Of a DNA stretch of 64,000 nucleotides, positions 8,194 to 17,030 are shown one piece after another. Each line of letters starts with the position of its first letter. Positions within the stretch are counted from its first letter, which is position 1. The notes beneath the pieces were generated by a model, which saw nothing but the letters and a program-made list of their open reading frames with translations, was not told where the DNA came from and did no database searches. The stretch spans positions 620,001 to 684,000 of the forward strand of contig CAWCHQ010000003.1 of NCBI GenBank assembly GCA_963795415.1, written 5' to 3'. The position numbers and the translations under genes are program-made. The DNA comes from CAVSUZ01 sp963795415 (GTDB lineage Bacteria; Pseudomonadota; Alphaproteobacteria; Acetobacterales; Acetobacteraceae).

Positions 8194-9107
8194 AGCTGCC
8201 TCTCTGCCATGCGAAGCTTGCGCATGAGAAGGAAGACGAGGGGGATTATCACGGGAAGGGCGGTCATGACTGCGGCGACGCCGAGGCGCGGGAGGCCGAG
8301 GGTGAAGGCATAGCGGATGCCGAGGGTGGCGAGCACTTCGGTGGACATGTTCGGTCCGCCGCCGGAGACGAAGTAAACCGCGTTGAAGTCGCCGAGGGTG
8401 AAGATGGTCGAAAGCAGGGTGCAGACGAGATAGAGGTTTGCCATCAAGGGCAGGGTTACATGAGAGAACCGGCCGAAGCGGTTGGCGCCGTCCACGTCGG
8501 CGGCTTCGTAGAGCTCGTGGGGGATCGACATGCGGCCGGCGAGGAAGATGATTGTCCAGAACGGCATATTCTTCCAGACATAGGCGGCGATGTTGCAGGC
8601 GAGTCCCATCCAGCGGGAGTTGAGATAGACGGGTCCCTCGATGCCGAACAGCCAATAGAGCAGATTGTTAAGCAAGCCGTACTGACCGTCGAAGAACCAG
8701 TGGATCGAGATGAAGGCGGGCAGGGCGGGCGTTGCCCAGGGCAGGATGTAGAGGACGAGCAGCCCCTTCATCCACCAGCGTTTGCGCATGAAGAAGCCGG
8801 AGAGGAGGAAGGCGCCGAGGATATGCACGTTCACGCCGATGCCGACATAGAGCAGCGTGTTGACGAGGGCGGTGGCGTAGCGGGGATCGGAAAACAGATC
8901 GCTATAGAGCGAAGGTTCGCTGCCCAGCCATAGCCCGTAGATGATGGGGTAGATAACGAAGAGAAGGAAGATGGCGATGTAGGGAATTGCGAAGGCGAGA
9001 GCCCAGGCGTAATCGGAGCCGATGAGACCTCCGTGCCATGTCTGACGCCTCAGCCTGGTTGTCCCGAGGGGCTGGCCGATCGGAACAACCCGCTGTGTCG
9101 TGCTCAT
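8190..9107 (-). CDS. Carbohydrate ABC transporter permease (MalF-like), copy B
   Basis: A 305-aa permease, first of the four permease genes downstream of the binding protein. I chose ATG 9107 (MSTTQRVVPIGQPLG) because it gives exactly the same length and leader motif as the paralogue at 6370-7287; an upstream in-frame ATG at 9167 would run back into the intercistronic hairpin. The EAA loop is ELYEAADVDGANRFGRFSHV. It has six membrane spans. A stem-loop separates it from the binding-protein gene, consistent with processing that keeps binding-protein mRNA more abundant. Confidence 0.85.
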   Translation of the reverse strand: MSTTQRVVPIGQPLGTTRLRRQTWHGGLIGSDYAWALAFAIPYIAIFLLFVIYPIIYGLWLGSEPSLYSDLFSDPRYATALVNTLLYVGIGVNVHILGAFLLSGFFMRKRWWMKGLLVLYILPWATPALPAFISIHWFFDGQYGLLNNLLYWLFGIEGPVYLNSRWMGLACNIAAYVWKNMPFWTIIFLAGRMSIPHELYEAADVDGANRFGRFSHVTLPLMANLYLVCTLLSTIFTLGDFNAVYFVSGGGPNMSTEVLATLGIRYAFTLGLPRLGVAAVMTALPVIIPLVFLLMRKLRMAERQL

Positions 9108-9149
9108 GCGTGACCTCGCGAGGCTAAGCATTTTCAGTGGCCTGCTGAT

Positions 9150-9186
9150 CCCCTTCGTTCGCCGCACGATGCGGCGAACTTCGGGG
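9150..9186 (-). promoter_or_regulatory. Intercistronic stem-loop after binding-protein gene
   Basis: A long inverted repeat lies between the binding-protein stop (9195) and the first permease start. Its perfect core arms TTCGCCGCA and TGCGGCGAA flank a 3-base loop, with outer arms CCCC and GGGG beyond a small internal loop. There is no U-tract, so it is more likely an mRNA-stabilising or partial-attenuation hairpin than a full terminator. Such hairpins are common between binding-protein and permease genes. Confidence 0.55.
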
Positions 9187-9194
9187 GCAGGACA

Positions 9195-10571
9195 CTAGCT
9201 TTCGGTAATCTTCGAGAAGATCTGCCCCATGCGCTTGAACGCCTTATCGACGGCCGCGGTCGGCGTCATGCCGTTTTTGACGACGTCGGCGACGGTGCCT
9301 TGCTGGAGCTGCTCGGCGGCGACCTGGCCCCATGCGGGGGTGAAGCCCTCCCACGGGGGCAGGGTCGGTCCCAGGACGCATTCCTTGACGTAGGGGGCGC
9401 GGTGTGGGTCGGATGAATTGAGCCACCAGGGGTCATCTTTCACAACCTGGGGTATTGCGGGCACCCAGCGGCCGAGGCCGGCCTTGAGGTTAGCGTTCAT
9501 AACCTTTGGCTGCATCCAGTATTTCATCAGGTCCTTGGCGACTTCGGCGCCTTTGGCTCCTTTGGGGATGAAGCCGCCGCCGACGCCGACCTGGTTGGGG
9601 ATGCCTGTGCCGTCGGCAAATTTGGGCATGCCGAGCGTTACGGCGTTATTGTAGTCTTCCTTGTTGGCGATCATGGCCAGTTCGGTCGAGAGCGTGCCGT
9701 CGAAGTCGGCGACAAAGAGTTTTTCGTGGAAGCCGTTGTTATCGTCGGCGTCGGACCAGCTGAGCGCTTCCGGCGGGACGACGCCGGCTTTGTACGCATC
9801 GGAAAGGAAAGTTGTTGATTTGATCGCAGCTTCGCGGACCTGCGGATCATCCGTATGCAGCTTGCCGTCGGGCGTTACGATGCCCTTGCCGCCATGTGCG
9901 ATGACGAAGTGCTGGTAGAGGTTGTTACCGTCGTTGGGACCGACGGTGGTGACCTGCAGGCCGACGGCGTAGACGCGTCGCATGCCCTTGGCGCGGAGGA
10001 TCTTCTGCATGGGCTTGAAGAAATCCCATCGACCGTCCCAGGTGTCGGGGATGTCCGAGACTTTGAAGCCAGCCTTTTCAACGACGTCTCCCCAAATGTG
10101 GAAGGGCGTGCCGCCCTGCTTGATTGGGCAGAGATAGTAACTGCGCTTTTTGGCAACCTTGTTAAAGAAGGTGGAGCCGAGTTTTGCGGTGTCGCTGAGC
10201 TGGCTTTCATATGGCGTGACGACGTCGGTCACATCGATGAATTTATCGTCCCAGGCGTTCTGAGCGATGATGGTTGCCGGTGCGTCCATGAAGATCAGAT
10301 CAGGCACATCGCCGCTGGTCAGGGCGGAAATGGTCTTCTGGTTCTGTGCGAGGAACGGCATGATGCTGTAGTCGAGCTTATTGCCGCTGGCCTTCATGTA
10401 GTCGGCCGCGAGTTGTTTGAAGGCGGCATCCTCTTGCGGGATGAATCCCTGGTTGACCCAGACGGTGGCGGTTTTTGCCTGGGCGTTGGCAATATAAGGA
10501 CGGGCCAGGGCGGCTGCGGCCACCACGGACGCTGACCCGCGAATCACAGAACGCCGGCTGACTTGCGCCAT
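9195..10571 (-). CDS. ABC transporter solute-binding protein (family 1), Tat-exported
   Basis: A 458-aa periplasmic binding protein. The N-terminus has a twin-arginine signal (SRRSVIRG), a hydrophobic run (VVAAAALA) and a cleavage region near IANAQA. The mature part has the family-1 extracellular binding-protein pattern, with LTSGDVPDLIFMDAP near residue 88 and a C-terminal WGQVAAEQLQQG-type helix. It heads the minus-strand operon and would deliver substrate to the two downstream permease pairs. The ligand (probably a sugar or polyol) cannot be read from the sequence. Export by Tat suggests cytoplasmic folding before secretion. Confidence 0.85.
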   Translation of the reverse strand: MAQVSRRSVIRGSASVVAAAALARPYIANAQAKTATVWVNQGFIPQEDAAFKQLAADYMKASGNKLDYSIMPFLAQNQKTISALTSGDVPDLIFMDAPATIIAQNAWDDKFIDVTDVVTPYESQLSDTAKLGSTFFNKVAKKRSYYLCPIKQGGTPFHIWGDVVEKAGFKVSDIPDTWDGRWDFFKPMQKILRAKGMRRVYAVGLQVTTVGPNDGNNLYQHFVIAHGGKGIVTPDGKLHTDDPQVREAAIKSTTFLSDAYKAGVVPPEALSWSDADDNNGFHEKLFVADFDGTLSTELAMIANKEDYNNAVTLGMPKFADGTGIPNQVGVGGGFIPKGAKGAEVAKDLMKYWMQPKVMNANLKAGLGRWVPAIPQVVKDDPWWLNSSDPHRAPYVKECVLGPTLPPWEGFTPAWGQVAAEQLQQGTVADVVKNGMTPTAAVDKAFKRMGQIFSKITES

Positions 10572-10789
10572 AGCCGATTCTCCTTCCCTGTAGAGCCGGT
10601 GCTGAGTTGCCCGGAATTTTGAGCGATTTCTTTGGGGATGAGCTTGCCCGGTCCATATCGGGCCGTCAACTGGTTCCCAGCCGGTTTGCGAGAGACACGG
10701 CTGACTGGCCTCCGCGGCGCGCGTGGGTTACACCAATGCCGGAGTGTCTGCTGCAGGAGTGTCTGCGCCGCGACGGAGGATCGTTCAGC

Positions 10790-11474
10790 ATGATAAACAA
10801 GATCGTCCGCTCCATGGCGGAGGCGATGGAGGGCATTCAGGACGGCGCGACGGGTACTTATCGGCGGGTTCGGCGCGGTCGGCCAGCCCAATGCGCTGAT
10901 CGATGGTTTGATAGAGCAGGGGGCGAAGGAGCTGACGGTCGCGTGCAACAATGCGGGCGTTGGACGGGTGGGACTGGCGCGACTGATGGATCTCGGGCGG
11001 GTACGAAAGATCATTTGCTCATTTCCGCGATCTTCCGATCCGGTGGTGTTTGAAACGTTATATCGCGCGGGAAAGATCGAGCTGGAAATCGTTCCGCAGG
11101 GAACGCTGGCGGAGCGGATGCGCGCGGCGGGGGCGGGTGTGCCGTTGTTCTTCACGGCGACGGGCGCCGGGACGAAGATGGCCGTGGGGAAGGAGACGCG
11201 GGAGATCGGCGGGGGCACCTATGTGGCCGAACAGGCTTTGCCGGGTGACGTTGCGCTGGTGGAGGCGTGGGAGGCGGATCGCTGGGGCAATCTGACGTTC
11301 CGGGAATCCGGCCGGAACTTCAACCCGGTGATGGCGATGGCGGCCAAGCTGACGATCGTGCAGACCCAGCATATAAGGGAGCTGGGAGAGATCGATCCCG
11401 ACCACGTTCACACGCCGGGCATTTTCGTAAACCGGGTGCTGCATGTGCCGTATGGCGATCCCTCGGGTTTTTGA
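10790..11474 (+). pseudogene. scoA: 3-oxoacid CoA-transferase subunit A, frameshifted
   Basis: Translation from ATG 10790 reads INKIVRSMAEAMEGIQDGAT, the canonical start of CoA-transferase subunit A (SCOT/PcaI type). It then derails. Deleting one G in the run at about 10853 restores VLIGGFGAVGQPNALIDG and joins the long frame (LIEQGAKELTVACNNAG to HVPYGDPSGF). The expected glycine-rich GGFG motif is encoded exactly at the junction. Subunit A pairs with the subunit B gene 17 bases downstream to transfer CoA between succinyl-CoA and a 3-oxoacid. The lesion is a single +1 in a G run, so a sequencing error is plausible. Confidence 0.8.
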
Positions 11475-11491
11475 AGAACAGGAGCGTTTAG

Positions 11492-12157
11492 ATGCGCGAC
11501 ACGAACCCTCCGGTGATGAAGCCGCTGAGCCGCACCGAAATGGCCGCGCGGGTGGCGCGTGACATTCCGGAGGGCTGGTATGTGAATCTCGGGATCGGCA
11601 TGCCGACGGCAGTAGCGGATTACGTGCCGCTGGACCGGGAGGTGATTTTCCATTCCGAGAACGGTGTGCTCGGGATGGGGCCTGCGCCCGAGAAGGACAA
11701 GGTCGATCCGTGGCTGATCAATGCCGGAAAGCAATATGTGACGCTGCGGGCCGGCGGGAGCTTCTGTCATCACGCGGACAGTTTTTCGATGATCCGCGGC
11801 GGGCATATCGATCTATGCGTGCTGGGGGCGTTCCAGGTGGCGGAGAACGGCGACCTCGCAAACTGGGCGACGAGCGAGAACGACACGGCGCCGGCGGTGG
11901 GTGGAGCGATGGACCTGGCGGCCGGCGCGAAGCGGCTGTGGGTGATGACGGACCATACCACGAAGGACGGAACGCCGAAACTGGTGCAGCGCTGCTCTTA
12001 TCCGTTGACCGCGGTGGGGGCGGTGACGCGGGTCTATACCAATCTGGCGGTGCTGGACGTGACGGAGCGGGGGTTCGTGGTGATCGATATGGCGCCTGGC
12101 ATAACGCTGGAGGCGCTGCAGGCGCGGACCGAAGCGAAGCTGCACCCGCCCGCCTGA
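11492..12157 (+). CDS. scoB: 3-oxoacid CoA-transferase subunit B
   Basis: The 221-aa protein carries the catalytic SENGVLGMGP motif near residue 53, whose glutamate forms the CoA thioester intermediate in class I CoA-transferases. The N-terminal VNLGIGMPT and the GGSFCHHADSFSMIRGGH region are also typical. It acts with subunit A, whose gene lies 17 bases upstream, in ketone body/3-oxoacid breakdown (succinyl-CoA donor) or in 3-oxoadipate use (PcaJ type). Sequence alone does not separate these roles, and no beta-ketoadipate genes are nearby. Length and motifs are complete. Confidence 0.9.
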   Translation: MRDTNPPVMKPLSRTEMAARVARDIPEGWYVNLGIGMPTAVADYVPLDREVIFHSENGVLGMGPAPEKDKVDPWLINAGKQYVTLRAGGSFCHHADSFSMIRGGHIDLCVLGAFQVAENGDLANWATSENDTAPAVGGAMDLAAGAKRLWVMTDHTTKDGTPKLVQRCSYPLTAVGAVTRVYTNLAVLDVTERGFVVIDMAPGITLEALQARTEAKLHPPA

Positions 12158-12167
12158 TCCCGACACC

Positions 12168-13100
12168 GTGCCAGGTTTGCAGCGCGACCGGATCGACGGT
12201 CTGGCCGCTTTCATCCTGATTATCTGCTGCGTGCTGTGGGGCGTGACGCAGGTTGCGATCAAAGCGTCTGCTATCGGCGGTATTCCGCCCATTCTGCAAG
12301 CGGCGCTGCGCTCGGGGGTTGCTGCCCTGCTGGTCGCCGGCTGGTCGGTGCTGCGAGGGGACGGGCGAGAGCTGGTGGCGCGGGACCGTTCACTGTGGCC
12401 TGGGCTGGGGATCGCTGCGCTGTTCGCGCTGGAGTTCCTGTTTTTGTATCCGGGGATGAAGCTTACGACGGCGTCCCGCGGCGTGGTTCTGCTGTACACG
12501 GCGCCGTTCTGGGTGGCTGGCGGGGCGCATCTTCTGCTGCCGAACGAGCGGCTGCGGCCGCGCCAGGTGCTGGGGCTGATCGCGGCTTTCGCCGGTGTGG
12601 GATGTGCGGTGGCCGATGGACTGACGGGCGGCGGGGGCGACCTGCGTGGTGATCTGATGGTGGCGATCGCGGCGGCGTTCTGGGGACTTACGACTGTTGC
12701 GGTAAAGGCGGATCGGGTGCTGCGGACGCTCTCGCCGGCGAAACTGCTGCTGTATCAGCTTGGCGGATCGGCACCGATCCTGTTTGCCTTCGCCGCCTTC
12801 AATGGGGAACTGCATGTTCCGGCTGCGAGCGCAGCGGCGTGGTGGTGGCTGGGGTATCAGACTTTCATTGTGGCGTTTCTCAGTTATCTGATCTGGTTCT
12901 GGCTGGTGACGCACTATCCGGCGGGGCGGCTGGCCTCCTACACGTTTCTGTCGCCACTGTTCGGGATTGCGGCGGGCGTGCTGATCCTAGGCGAGCATGC
13001 GTCGGCGGCGCTTGCGCTATCCTTGGTGTTTGTGGCTGTGGGTATTCGGCTGGTGAACGGGCCGCCGCCGGTGCGTGCGCCTCGGCAGGCAACGGTCTGA
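12168..13100 (+). CDS. DMT superfamily transporter (EamA domain)
   Basis: A 310-aa inner-membrane protein with about ten hydrophobic segments arranged as two EamA repeats. The first begins FILIICCVLWGVTQVAIKAS, the second MVAIAAAFWGLTTVAVKADR. This is the usual drug/metabolite exporter layout. It starts 10 bases after the CoA-transferase B stop and may be co-transcribed, although no functional link is evident. The start is likely a GTG-type codon at 12168; the first strongly supported residues are the membrane span following RDRIDGLAA. Substrate unknown. Confidence 0.8.
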   Translation: MPGLQRDRIDGLAAFILIICCVLWGVTQVAIKASAIGGIPPILQAALRSGVAALLVAGWSVLRGDGRELVARDRSLWPGLGIAALFALEFLFLYPGMKLTTASRGVVLLYTAPFWVAGGAHLLLPNERLRPRQVLGLIAAFAGVGCAVADGLTGGGGDLRGDLMVAIAAAFWGLTTVAVKADRVLRTLSPAKLLLYQLGGSAPILFAFAAFNGELHVPAASAAAWWWLGYQTFIVAFLSYLIWFWLVTHYPAGRLASYTFLSPLFGIAAGVLILGEHASAALALSLVFVAVGIRLVNGPPPVRAPRQATV

Positions 13101-13179
13101 CCAGGCTCGCGCGTAATTGCCGCACAAAGCTTGCCGAGGGCACCGGCCTGCATGAATCCACCTCATGCAATACAAGAGA

Positions 13180-13815
13180 AATCATCGTTTGCGATTGGCT
13201 TTATCTCCTCTTACCTGCCGGCCCTCTTGTTGCGACTAATTGAGGACCGTAATGCCGCTCGGGTTGTTTGCTGTGCAACACAGCGCAATAGGCGACCTGC
13301 ATTCAAGCGCTGGTGGACCCGCGTGGTGCCTCATTCGATAGAGCGCAGCACCCATGTGCTGTTTGCCAGTCTTGTGCTGCTGTTTCTCCACTGGCAGTGG
13401 CGGCCGATGCCCGAGCAGGTCTGGCTGGTGCATGGATGGATGGCAACAGCACTCGGTGATTTTCTGGTTTGGCTGGATCATGTTAGTGACCAGCACTTTC
13501 CTGATCAATCATTTCGAGCTTTTCGGATTAAGCCAAAGTCTTTGCCCGCATTCTTGGTAACCTTTGCTCTACCGATACACTTGCCATCCGATCTATCTCA
13601 GCTTCCTGCTTGCCTTTTGGGCAACGCCTTCGATGACGGTCGGGCATTTGCTGTTCTCGGTCGCGACCACAGGTTACATCCTGATCGCCATCCAGCTGGA
13701 AGAGCACGAGATGATAAAGATCTTGGCGATCAGTATCGTCGCTATAGTCAGCATGTGGCCATGCTCATTCCTGTGCCAGGGCGCCGGTTCGTCGATCGAC
13801 GACTGGACTCTTGAA
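13180..13815 (+). pseudogene. Methanethiol S-methyltransferase (MddA/NnrU-like) remnant
   Basis: Pieces of one membrane protein are spread over several frames: SSFAIGFIS, then MPLGLFAVQHS, then RPAFKRWWTRVVPHSIERST and LHWQWRPMPEQVW, then LVTSTFLINHFELFGLSQ, then HPIYLSFLLAFWATPSMT, and finally GDQYRRYSQHVAMLIPVPG. These occur in this order in MddA-type isoprenylcysteine methyltransferase-fold proteins that methylate methanethiol to dimethyl sulfide. At least four frameshifts and an internal deletion make the gene dead, unlike the one-lesion genes elsewhere in the window. This looks like genuine long-standing decay. The exact 5' boundary is uncertain. Confidence 0.6.
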
Positions 13816-14006
13816 CACGCCCTGCTATCGACTTTCTCTGAAAGTCGATACGCCGCCTGGTATGAGTTCGCCACCGGCTTCGCCGACCCGCCGTGGATGA
13901 AACCTGAGCCGCCGCGGCGAGCGGCTGGCCTGGATCGCCACGGCGCTTTGCGCCTCGCGATGACGGCACGGGCCCCCCTCGGTCTCCATCGAGCCGGTTT
14001 CTGTTT

Positions 14007-14072
14007 AGTATCCGATTCACGCGACGAAGCGTGCGCGCTTCGCAACTCACGCTTCCCTGCAATCGGATACTA
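14007..14072. repeat. Palindromic dispersed element, family AGTATCCGATT (copy 1)
   Basis: The element is a 66-base imperfect palindrome with terminal arms AGTATCCGATT and AATCGGATACT. Nested inside are TCACG/ACTCACG half-sites and a GCGAAGCG core. A second copy lies at 38157-38221 with the same arms and spacing. Both copies are next to gene ends. It resembles REP-type sequences. Confidence 0.7.
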
Positions 14073-14191
14073 CGTTGGTTTGGCGAGACCAACGACGAAA
14101 ATGTTGGCTGAATTTCAGGCTGCGCCGAGCGATCCCGGGGTCGAGATTGCCTGGGCCCTTTGGGCTCAGTCAGCAATCGATGCCGCGGGTA

Positions 14192-14680
14192 TCAGTCTTT
14201 TTCGTCGGGCGCAGCCTCGGCGTTGAGCAACACATAACGTTCAATCCCGATCTGCTTGATCAGATCGAACTGGCGTTCGAGAAAATCGACATGCTCCTCC
14301 TCGCTCTCCAGGATCTGGAGCAGCAGGTCGCGGGAGACAAAATCCCGCACGCTCTCGCAATAGGCGATACCTTCCCTCAGATCTCCAAGGGCCTCTTCTT
14401 CCAAAGCCTGATCCGATTTCAGGATCTGCTCGACGTCTTCTCCCACCTGGATCGGGTTGAGCCGCTGCACGTTCGGCAATCCATCGAGAAAGAGGATGCG
14501 TTGGATCAGCATGTCAGCGTGCTTCATTTCGTCGACGGACTCGTCATATTCACGCTTGCCGAGCCTGGTTACGCCCCAGTGCTCCAAGGTGCGGGCGTGC
14601 AGGAAGTACTGATTGATGGCAGTGAGCTCGTTGGTGAGCTGCGTATTCAGATGTTCGATCACCTTTGCGTCGCGCAGCAT
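14192..14680 (-). CDS. bfr: Bacterioferritin
   Basis: A 162-aa four-helix-bundle iron-storage protein. It has the ferroxidase glutamates and histidine in NELTAINQYFLHAR (near residues 17-30) and ESVDEMKHADML (near 47-58), including the heme-axial methionine of the DEMKHAD motif, and SEEEHVDFLERQ in the last helix. I chose ATG 14680 (MLRDAKVIEHLN) because it matches the family start; an in-frame upstream start at 14731 would add non-conserved residues. The bacterioferritin-associated ferredoxin gene lies 72 bases upstream on the same strand, so storage and release are co-encoded. Confidence 0.95.
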   Translation of the reverse strand: MLRDAKVIEHLNTQLTNELTAINQYFLHARTLEHWGVTRLGKREYDESVDEMKHADMLIQRILFLDGLPNVQRLNPIQVGEDVEQILKSDQALEEEALGDLREGIAYCESVRDFVSRDLLLQILESEEEHVDFLERQFDLIKQIGIERYVLLNAEAAPDEKD

Positions 14681-14752
14681 GATTTTCCCCGCTGTCTGAT
14701 CCGAGGGGTGACCTTCCTCCGCGTGCCACAAGCTCGCAAGTGGCCCGGTCGA

Positions 14753-14947
14753 TCAATCCGTAGGCAGCAGCTCCGGCATTGCACAGGCCTCGCCGCGCAG
14801 CAGGGCCACGAGCGCCTTGACGCATTGGCCGCACTGGGCGCGACAGCCGCAAGCGGCGTAAACGCTGCTCGGCTTGTTCGAACCGGCGGTGCCGGCGGCC
14901 TGCTTCACCTGGCGATCGGTCAGCGCGTTACAGAGGCAGACATACAC
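14753..14947 (-). CDS. bfd: Bacterioferritin-associated ferredoxin
   Basis: A 64-aa protein beginning MYVCLCNALTDRQVKQA, with a second cysteine pair in CGCRAQCGQC. These cysteines form the [2Fe-2S] site of Bfd, which reduces ferric iron stored in bacterioferritin so that it can be released. It is upstream of bfr on the same strand, the common bfd-bfr order, and iron-responsive regulation would be expected. No clear Fur box was identified in the upstream gap (14948-15148). Confidence 0.93.
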   Translation of the reverse strand: MYVCLCNALTDRQVKQAAGTAGSNKPSSVYAACGCRAQCGQCVKALVALLRGEACAMPELLPTD

Positions 14948-15148
14948 GGGGGATCGGATTCCTTACTTGGCGGGCTTCAGCCCCGCCACGGCGTCTTATA
15001 GCCGGCCTGGTTCCCCTGAAGATGCGACTTAATCGCATCTCTGCCAAGCCTGTATTTTATGGCAGCCTGTTTCATTCCTGAGACCGCGTCAGGGAAAGCA
15101 CGGCGGGAGGCTTTCCGGGCCCCGGAAGCGGGTGAATGGAGATGTGGT

Positions 15149-16577
15149 ATGGCTGCGCGCATGGATCAGCAGGATCGGGCTTTGCGCCTGCCCTCGGTTG
15201 ATGCGGTGTTACGCGCGCCAGAAGGGGTCGCCCTGATCGCGCGGTTTGGCAGGCCTGCCACGCTCGAAGCGGTTCGCAAGGAACTGGCCGGGCGCCGGGC
15301 AGAGCGGCGGAATGCTACTGCGCAGTCGGTGCTTGACGCTGCGGCGGACCGGCTTGCGGCGCATTTTGCCGCTTCTCAGAGGGCGGTTTTCAATCTTACC
15401 GGGACGGTGCTGCACACCAATCTGGGGCGCGCGCCGTTGCCGCCGGAAGCCGCCGCGGCGGCGGCAGAGGCGCTGTGCAGTGCAACGACGCTCGAGTTCG
15501 ATCTCGAGACAGGGCGGCGTGGTGAGCGCGACGACCACATAAGCGGCTTGCTGACGGAGATCACCGGGGCGGAGGCCGCAACGGTCGTAAACAACAACGC
15601 GGCGGCTGTGCTGCTGGCGCTGAACACACTGGCGCTGGGAAAGGAGGTCGTGGTTTCACGCGGCGAGCTGATCGAGATTGGCGGCTCTTTCCGCATTCCG
15701 GAGATCATGGCGCGTGCGGGGGCTCGTCTGCGGGAGGTTGGTACCGACCAACCGAACGCGTCCGAGCGACTTCGAGGCGGCGATCGGGCCCGAGACGGCC
15801 GCGGTGATGCGCGTACATCAATCAAATTATGCGATTGTCGGCTTCGCCGCAGCCGTGTCTCGGGCCGAGCAGGGGCGGATTGCGCACGGGGCCGGGTTGC
15901 CGTTCATCGAAGATCTGGGCAGCGGGAGCCTGGTTGATCTGAGCGGGTGGAACCTGCCGCACGAACCGACACCGCAGGAGTCGCTGCAGGCGGGCGCTGA
16001 TCTGGTTACATTTTCCGGGGATAAATTACTGGGCGGCCCGCAGGCCGGGCTGATCGTGGGTAAAAAGGAGTTGATTGCCCAGCTTAGCCGGAATCCTCTG
16101 AAGCGGGCGCTGCGGCTGGATAAGGGCCGGCTCGCCGCGCTCGAGCATGTCATGCGGCTGTATCTGAATCCCGACTGCCTGAGTGATCGTCTGCCGGCGC
16201 TGCGGCTTCTGACGCGACGACCGGAGGCGATCAGGCAGTCGGCTGAAGCTCTTGCCGCGGTGTTGGCTGAGGTGCTGACCGGTGCGGCGGTAACGGTGGA
16301 AAGCTGCCGGAGCCAGATCGGCTCGGGTGCGCTTCCCGTGGATCTTTTGCCGTCATGGGCGGTGGCAGTGTCCTGCAAGGAGCTGGAATGGCTTGGGCGG
16401 CGGCTGCGCCGGCTCGAGCGGCCGGTTATTGGCCGTATCGGCGAGGGCCGTCTGTGGCTGGATTGCCGGTGTCTGGAAGCGGTGGATCTGGGATCGTTGC
16501 TAGCGGAGATACGCAGGGCCGACTGGGGGGCGGACTGGCAGGCGGACTGGCAGGCGGACTGGCAGCGGGCGGGTTAG
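15149..16577 (+). pseudogene. selA: L-seryl-tRNA(Sec) selenium transferase, frameshifted
   Basis: ATG 15149, preceded by GGAGATG, begins MAARMDQQDRALRLPSVDAV. SelA features follow: FNLTGTVLHTNLGRAPLP, TGAEAATVVNNNAAAVLLAL, and after the break VMRVHQSNYAIVGF and the PLP-lysine motif SGDKLLGGPQAG. The frame breaks near 15745, where removing one G restores REVGTTNRTRPSDFEAAIG. SelA converts seryl-tRNA(Sec) to selenocysteinyl-tRNA(Sec). selC lies 18 bases downstream, confirming the role. The C-terminus ends in three exact 12-base repeats encoding ADWQ. No selB is visible in the window. Otherwise full length, so the +1 may be a sequencing error. Confidence 0.88.
16530..16565 (+). repeat. 12-bp tandem repeat x3 in selA 3' end
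   Basis: GCGGACTGGCAG occurs three times in exact tandem, encoding ADWQ-ADWQ-ADWQ just before the selA stop. This is a likely slippage-prone microsatellite at the protein C-terminus. Confidence 0.85.
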
Positions 16578-16594
16578 CAATTTAGATTTTGCGT

Positions 16595-16690
16595 GGAGGA
16601 GAAGCGGTCCCGGTGGGCCGGCCGGCCTTCAAAGCCGGTTGGGGCCGCCACGCGGCCTTGGGCAGGTTCAACTCCTGCTCTCTTCCGCCG
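16595..16690 (+). tRNA. selC: Selenocysteine tRNA, anticodon TCA
   Basis: The sequence folds as bacterial tRNA(Sec). The 8-bp acceptor stem pairs GGAGGAGA with TCTCTTCC (one G-U). The extended D-arm lies around TCCCGGTGGGCC. The anticodon loop CTTCAAA contains TCA, reading UGA. There is a long variable arm, and the T-arm is GCAGGTTCAACTCCTGC. The TTGGGGCCGCC segment after the anticodon stem is near-identical to E. coli selC. The terminal CCA is not fully encoded (GCCG follows). It lies directly downstream of selA, so the two form a selenocysteine-insertion locus. Confidence 0.93.
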
Positions 16691-16719
16691 GTTGAGAGCA
16701 AAGGTCTTAAGTTTTGACC

Positions 16720-16755
16720 CCTCCCCTTGCCCCCTCCCGCAAGGGGAGGGGGTTT
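16720..16755. repeat. CTCCCGCAAGGGGAGG palindromic element (copy 1)
   Basis: A short GC-rich palindrome (CCCTCCCGCAAGGGGAGGG) sits just downstream of selC. Further copies lie at about 19505-19530, 39450-39492 and 53770-53826. It could form a hairpin, but no T-tract follows, so it is listed as a dispersed repeat. Confidence 0.65.
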
Positions 16756-16760
16756 CCGGG

Positions 16761-16848
16761 GCTCTGGCGTTCCGCCTCGCGCGATCCTGCGCGGGTTTTG
16801 GGCGCAGGATTCACGCGCTCTGGCGTTCCGCCTCGCGCGATCCTGCGC
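16761..16848 (+). repeat. 32-bp direct repeat in the gap before the OmpA-like gene
   Basis: The 32 bases from 16761 recur exactly from 16817 (both begin GCTCTGGCGTTCCGCC), separated by 24 bases. The rest of the gap to 17030 has no recognisable gene and must contain the promoter for the OmpA-like gene. Confidence 0.75.
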
Positions 16849-17030
16849 CATGTGGCGGGCGCGCCTGTGGTCTGTTGCGCATCTGCCACATACCGGGCTG
16901 AATTGTCGCACCCCTCTCGTTTTAGCTCGCTTACGCAGCTATGGTTTGAATCAGCGACGAACCCGCACGCGGTGTTTGCGCCCCACTCGACCCTGCGCCG
17001 ACGGCGCGGACGACAACGAGGAGAGAACGG

